From G963663735 sp963663735 (GTDB lineage: Bacteria; Acidobacteriota; UBA6911; RPQK01; JAPXNP01), in contig CAXXHN010000001.1 of the NCBI GenBank assembly GCA_963663735.2, positions 1,488,001 through 1,552,000 on the forward strand: 64,000 bases of DNA, written 5' to 3'. The translations under genes and the position numbers were made by a program. Under the pieces are notes generated by a model. It was not told the origin of the DNA. It saw nothing but the letters and a program-made list of their open reading frames with translations, and did not search any database. This document shows positions 62,984 to 64,000 of the stretch, one piece after another (within the stretch, counting starts at the first letter, position 1; each line of letters starts with the position of its first letter).

Positions 62984-64000
62984 ATGAAAAAAGGCCTGAT
63001 CGGTGTTTTGTCCTCCCTTGTCCTGCTGGCCTCCATGGGATGCGGTTTTGTCAGAATCGGGAAGAATCCTGAATTTTTCCTCAGAGCAAAACCTGTCTGG
63101 GCCGAAGGCCGGGATACTGAAATGAATGTCACCATGATGTTCAGTGCTGAATTTGACGATCCGGGGAAGGAGACATGGCTGAGGCTGGCAGCTTCCACCA
63201 TCTACCGGGCCCGGCTGAATGATGATTTCCTGGCATGCGGACCGGCCCGCGGGCCGCATGGGTTTTACAGGGTGGATGAGATTGACCTTACCGGTTTGCT
63301 GGCTGACACAGGAAATGTCCTGACCATTGAAGTAGCCGGATACAACTGCAACAGCTATTATCTACTGGACCAGCCCTCGTTCCTCCAGGCTGAAGTCTCA
63401 TCCGGAGGAAAGGTGCTGGCCGCGACCGGGCTGGATGATTTCCCGTTTAAAGGATTCATCTTTGAGAACAGGATACAGAAGGTAGAGAAGTTCAGTTTCC
63501 AGAGAGTTTTTACTGAGGCTTACAGGTATGATCAGCCAGGGGCTGAACTCACTCCAGCTGTTTTAATTGTCTCACCGGAGAAACAGCTGCTTTCCAGGGG
63601 AGTCCGGTATCCCTCCTATACTAAGCTGGAGCCGGTACAGCTGGCAGCTGGAGGAAGGTTTGAAAAGATAAAAACAATTCATCCGATAATCAGGGACCGG
63701 GCCCTGACAGACATTGGTCCGGAGCTGAAGGGATTTCCCGAAAATGAACTTGAAATCTGCCCTATGGTCAGCCTGCAGAATTTTAATTCAGTCCTGAATA
63801 AAGAAACACCTTCGGACCGGAGCAGCGATTTTTCCGTTCAGCTGGAGGAACTGGATTGGCAGATGTTTGATTTTGGGCGTAATGTCACCGGTTTTGTCGG
63901 GGCTGAAATCAGGTGTGACGCCCCCGCGGAAATAAGCTTGATGTTTGGCGAGGTGCTGACGGAACAGGGAGATATTGATGCCTTGAAACAGGGCCAGATC
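62984..64000 (+). CDS. Secreted alpha-L-rhamnosidase (GH78-like), C-terminus cut by window edge
   Basis: Open from the ATG at 62984 (AAGGA upstream) to the right edge: 339 codons. It starts with a lipoprotein-like signal (MKKGLIGVLSSLVLLASMGC). Residues ~55-150 look like the N-terminal beta-sandwich with LNDDFLACGPARGPHGFYR and DLTGLLADTGNVLTIEVAGY. Near the edge, FDFGRNVTGFVGAEI and ISLMFGEVLTEQG match the Bac_rhamnosidase 'DFGQN-V-G' domain before the catalytic barrel. The catalytic acids lie outside the window. It likely hydrolyses terminal rhamnose from plant polysaccharides or glycosides. Confidence 0.82.
   Translation, partial: MKKGLIGVLSSLVLLASMGCGFVRIGKNPEFFLRAKPVWAEGRDTEMNVTMMFSAEFDDPGKETWLRLAASTIYRARLNDDFLACGPARGPHGFYRVDEIDLTGLLADTGNVLTIEVAGYNCNSYYLLDQPSFLQAEVSSGGKVLAATGLDDFPFKGFIFENRIQKVEKFSFQRVFTEAYRYDQPGAELTPAVLIVSPEKQLLSRGVRYPSYTKLEPVQLAAGGRFEKIKTIHPIIRDRALTDIGPELKGFPENELEICPMVSLQNFNSVLNKETPSDRSSDFSVQLEELDWQMFDFGRNVTGFVGAEIRCDAPAEISLMFGEVLTEQGDIDALKQGQI

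Noticed and set aside
1..64000. Mobile elements, prophage or CRISPR arrays
   Set aside because: No transposase, integrase, phage structural gene, cas gene or regularly spaced direct repeats were found.

Overview
The window reads as chromosomal DNA of a Gram-negative, heterotrophic bacterium. It has a complete mreBCD-mrdA-rodA shape operon, a PpiD/SurA-type periplasmic folding factor, several Sec, lipoprotein and Tat signals, and secreted glycan-active enzymes. Indirect tRNA amidation genes (gatC, gatA) occur with a single GluRS. Two secreted BNR/VPS10-like proteins, a Tat-exported Gfo/Idh oxidoreductase, a DUF4038-type glycosidase, a sialate O-acetylesterase, an alpha-L-rhamnosidase and an ADP-forming acetate-CoA ligase would fit the Acidobacteriota/Aminicenantota area or a similar lineage. 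That placement is inference; there is no rRNA here to test it. I found no insertion sequence, prophage or CRISPR array.

Layout. 1-4.5 kb: the N-terminal part of a secreted BNR protein (minus), an orphan nucleotidyltransferase-like protein, a secreted glycosidase and a lipocalin lipoprotein. 4.5-7.8 kb: ornithine aminotransferase and ornithine carbamoyltransferase facing carbamate kinase. 8.5-15 kb: two HAD phosphatases, a ROK-like protein with an extra N-terminal domain, a cyclic-2,3-diphosphoglycerate-synthetase-like P-loop protein and an acyl-CoA synthetase. 15-19.9 kb: cupin/gltX/glycosyltransferase operon, pdxJ, rsmI. 20.1-24.5 kb: an arginine operon (P-loop protein, argC, argD, argB) behind a near-consensus promoter with an ARG-box-like palindrome. 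24.6-27.8 kb: carbonic anhydrase, then an ECF sigma / anti-sigma / periplasmic coiled-coil operon. 28.4-34.7 kb: a four-gene acetyl-CoA and acetylation operon (BioD/DRTGG protein, ADP-forming acetate-CoA ligase, CoA-transferase fused to a GNAT acetyltransferase, AcuC-like deacetylase). 35.1-38.5 kb: acsA and an OFA-family transporter on the opposite strand. 38.9-47.4 kb (minus): BON protein, Tat oxidoreductase, ribF-gatC-gatA, DUF1844 protein, mazG, rng. 48.2-53.5 kb (minus): rodA, mrdA, mreD, mreC, mreB. 53.7-57.8 kb (plus): ppiD-like gene, tRNA-Ala(GGC), cstA. 57.9-64 kb: a second BNR protein, sialate O-acetylesterase and the start of an alpha-L-rhamnosidase, cut by the right edge.

How the genes may work together. 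Acetate, pyruvate and acyl-CoA handling is a clear theme: ADP-forming ligase, CoA-transferase, AMP-forming AcsA, OFA transporter and CstA. A GNAT domain and a class-I-type deacetylase sit in the same block as an AcsA that carries the standard acetylatable lysine motif, which suggests post-translational control of acetyl-CoA synthesis. The arginine operon lacks a recognisable acetylglutamate-forming enzyme, and a P-loop protein of unknown function occupies its first position, translationally coupled to argC. The genes at both edges point to growth on plant or mucin-type glycans.
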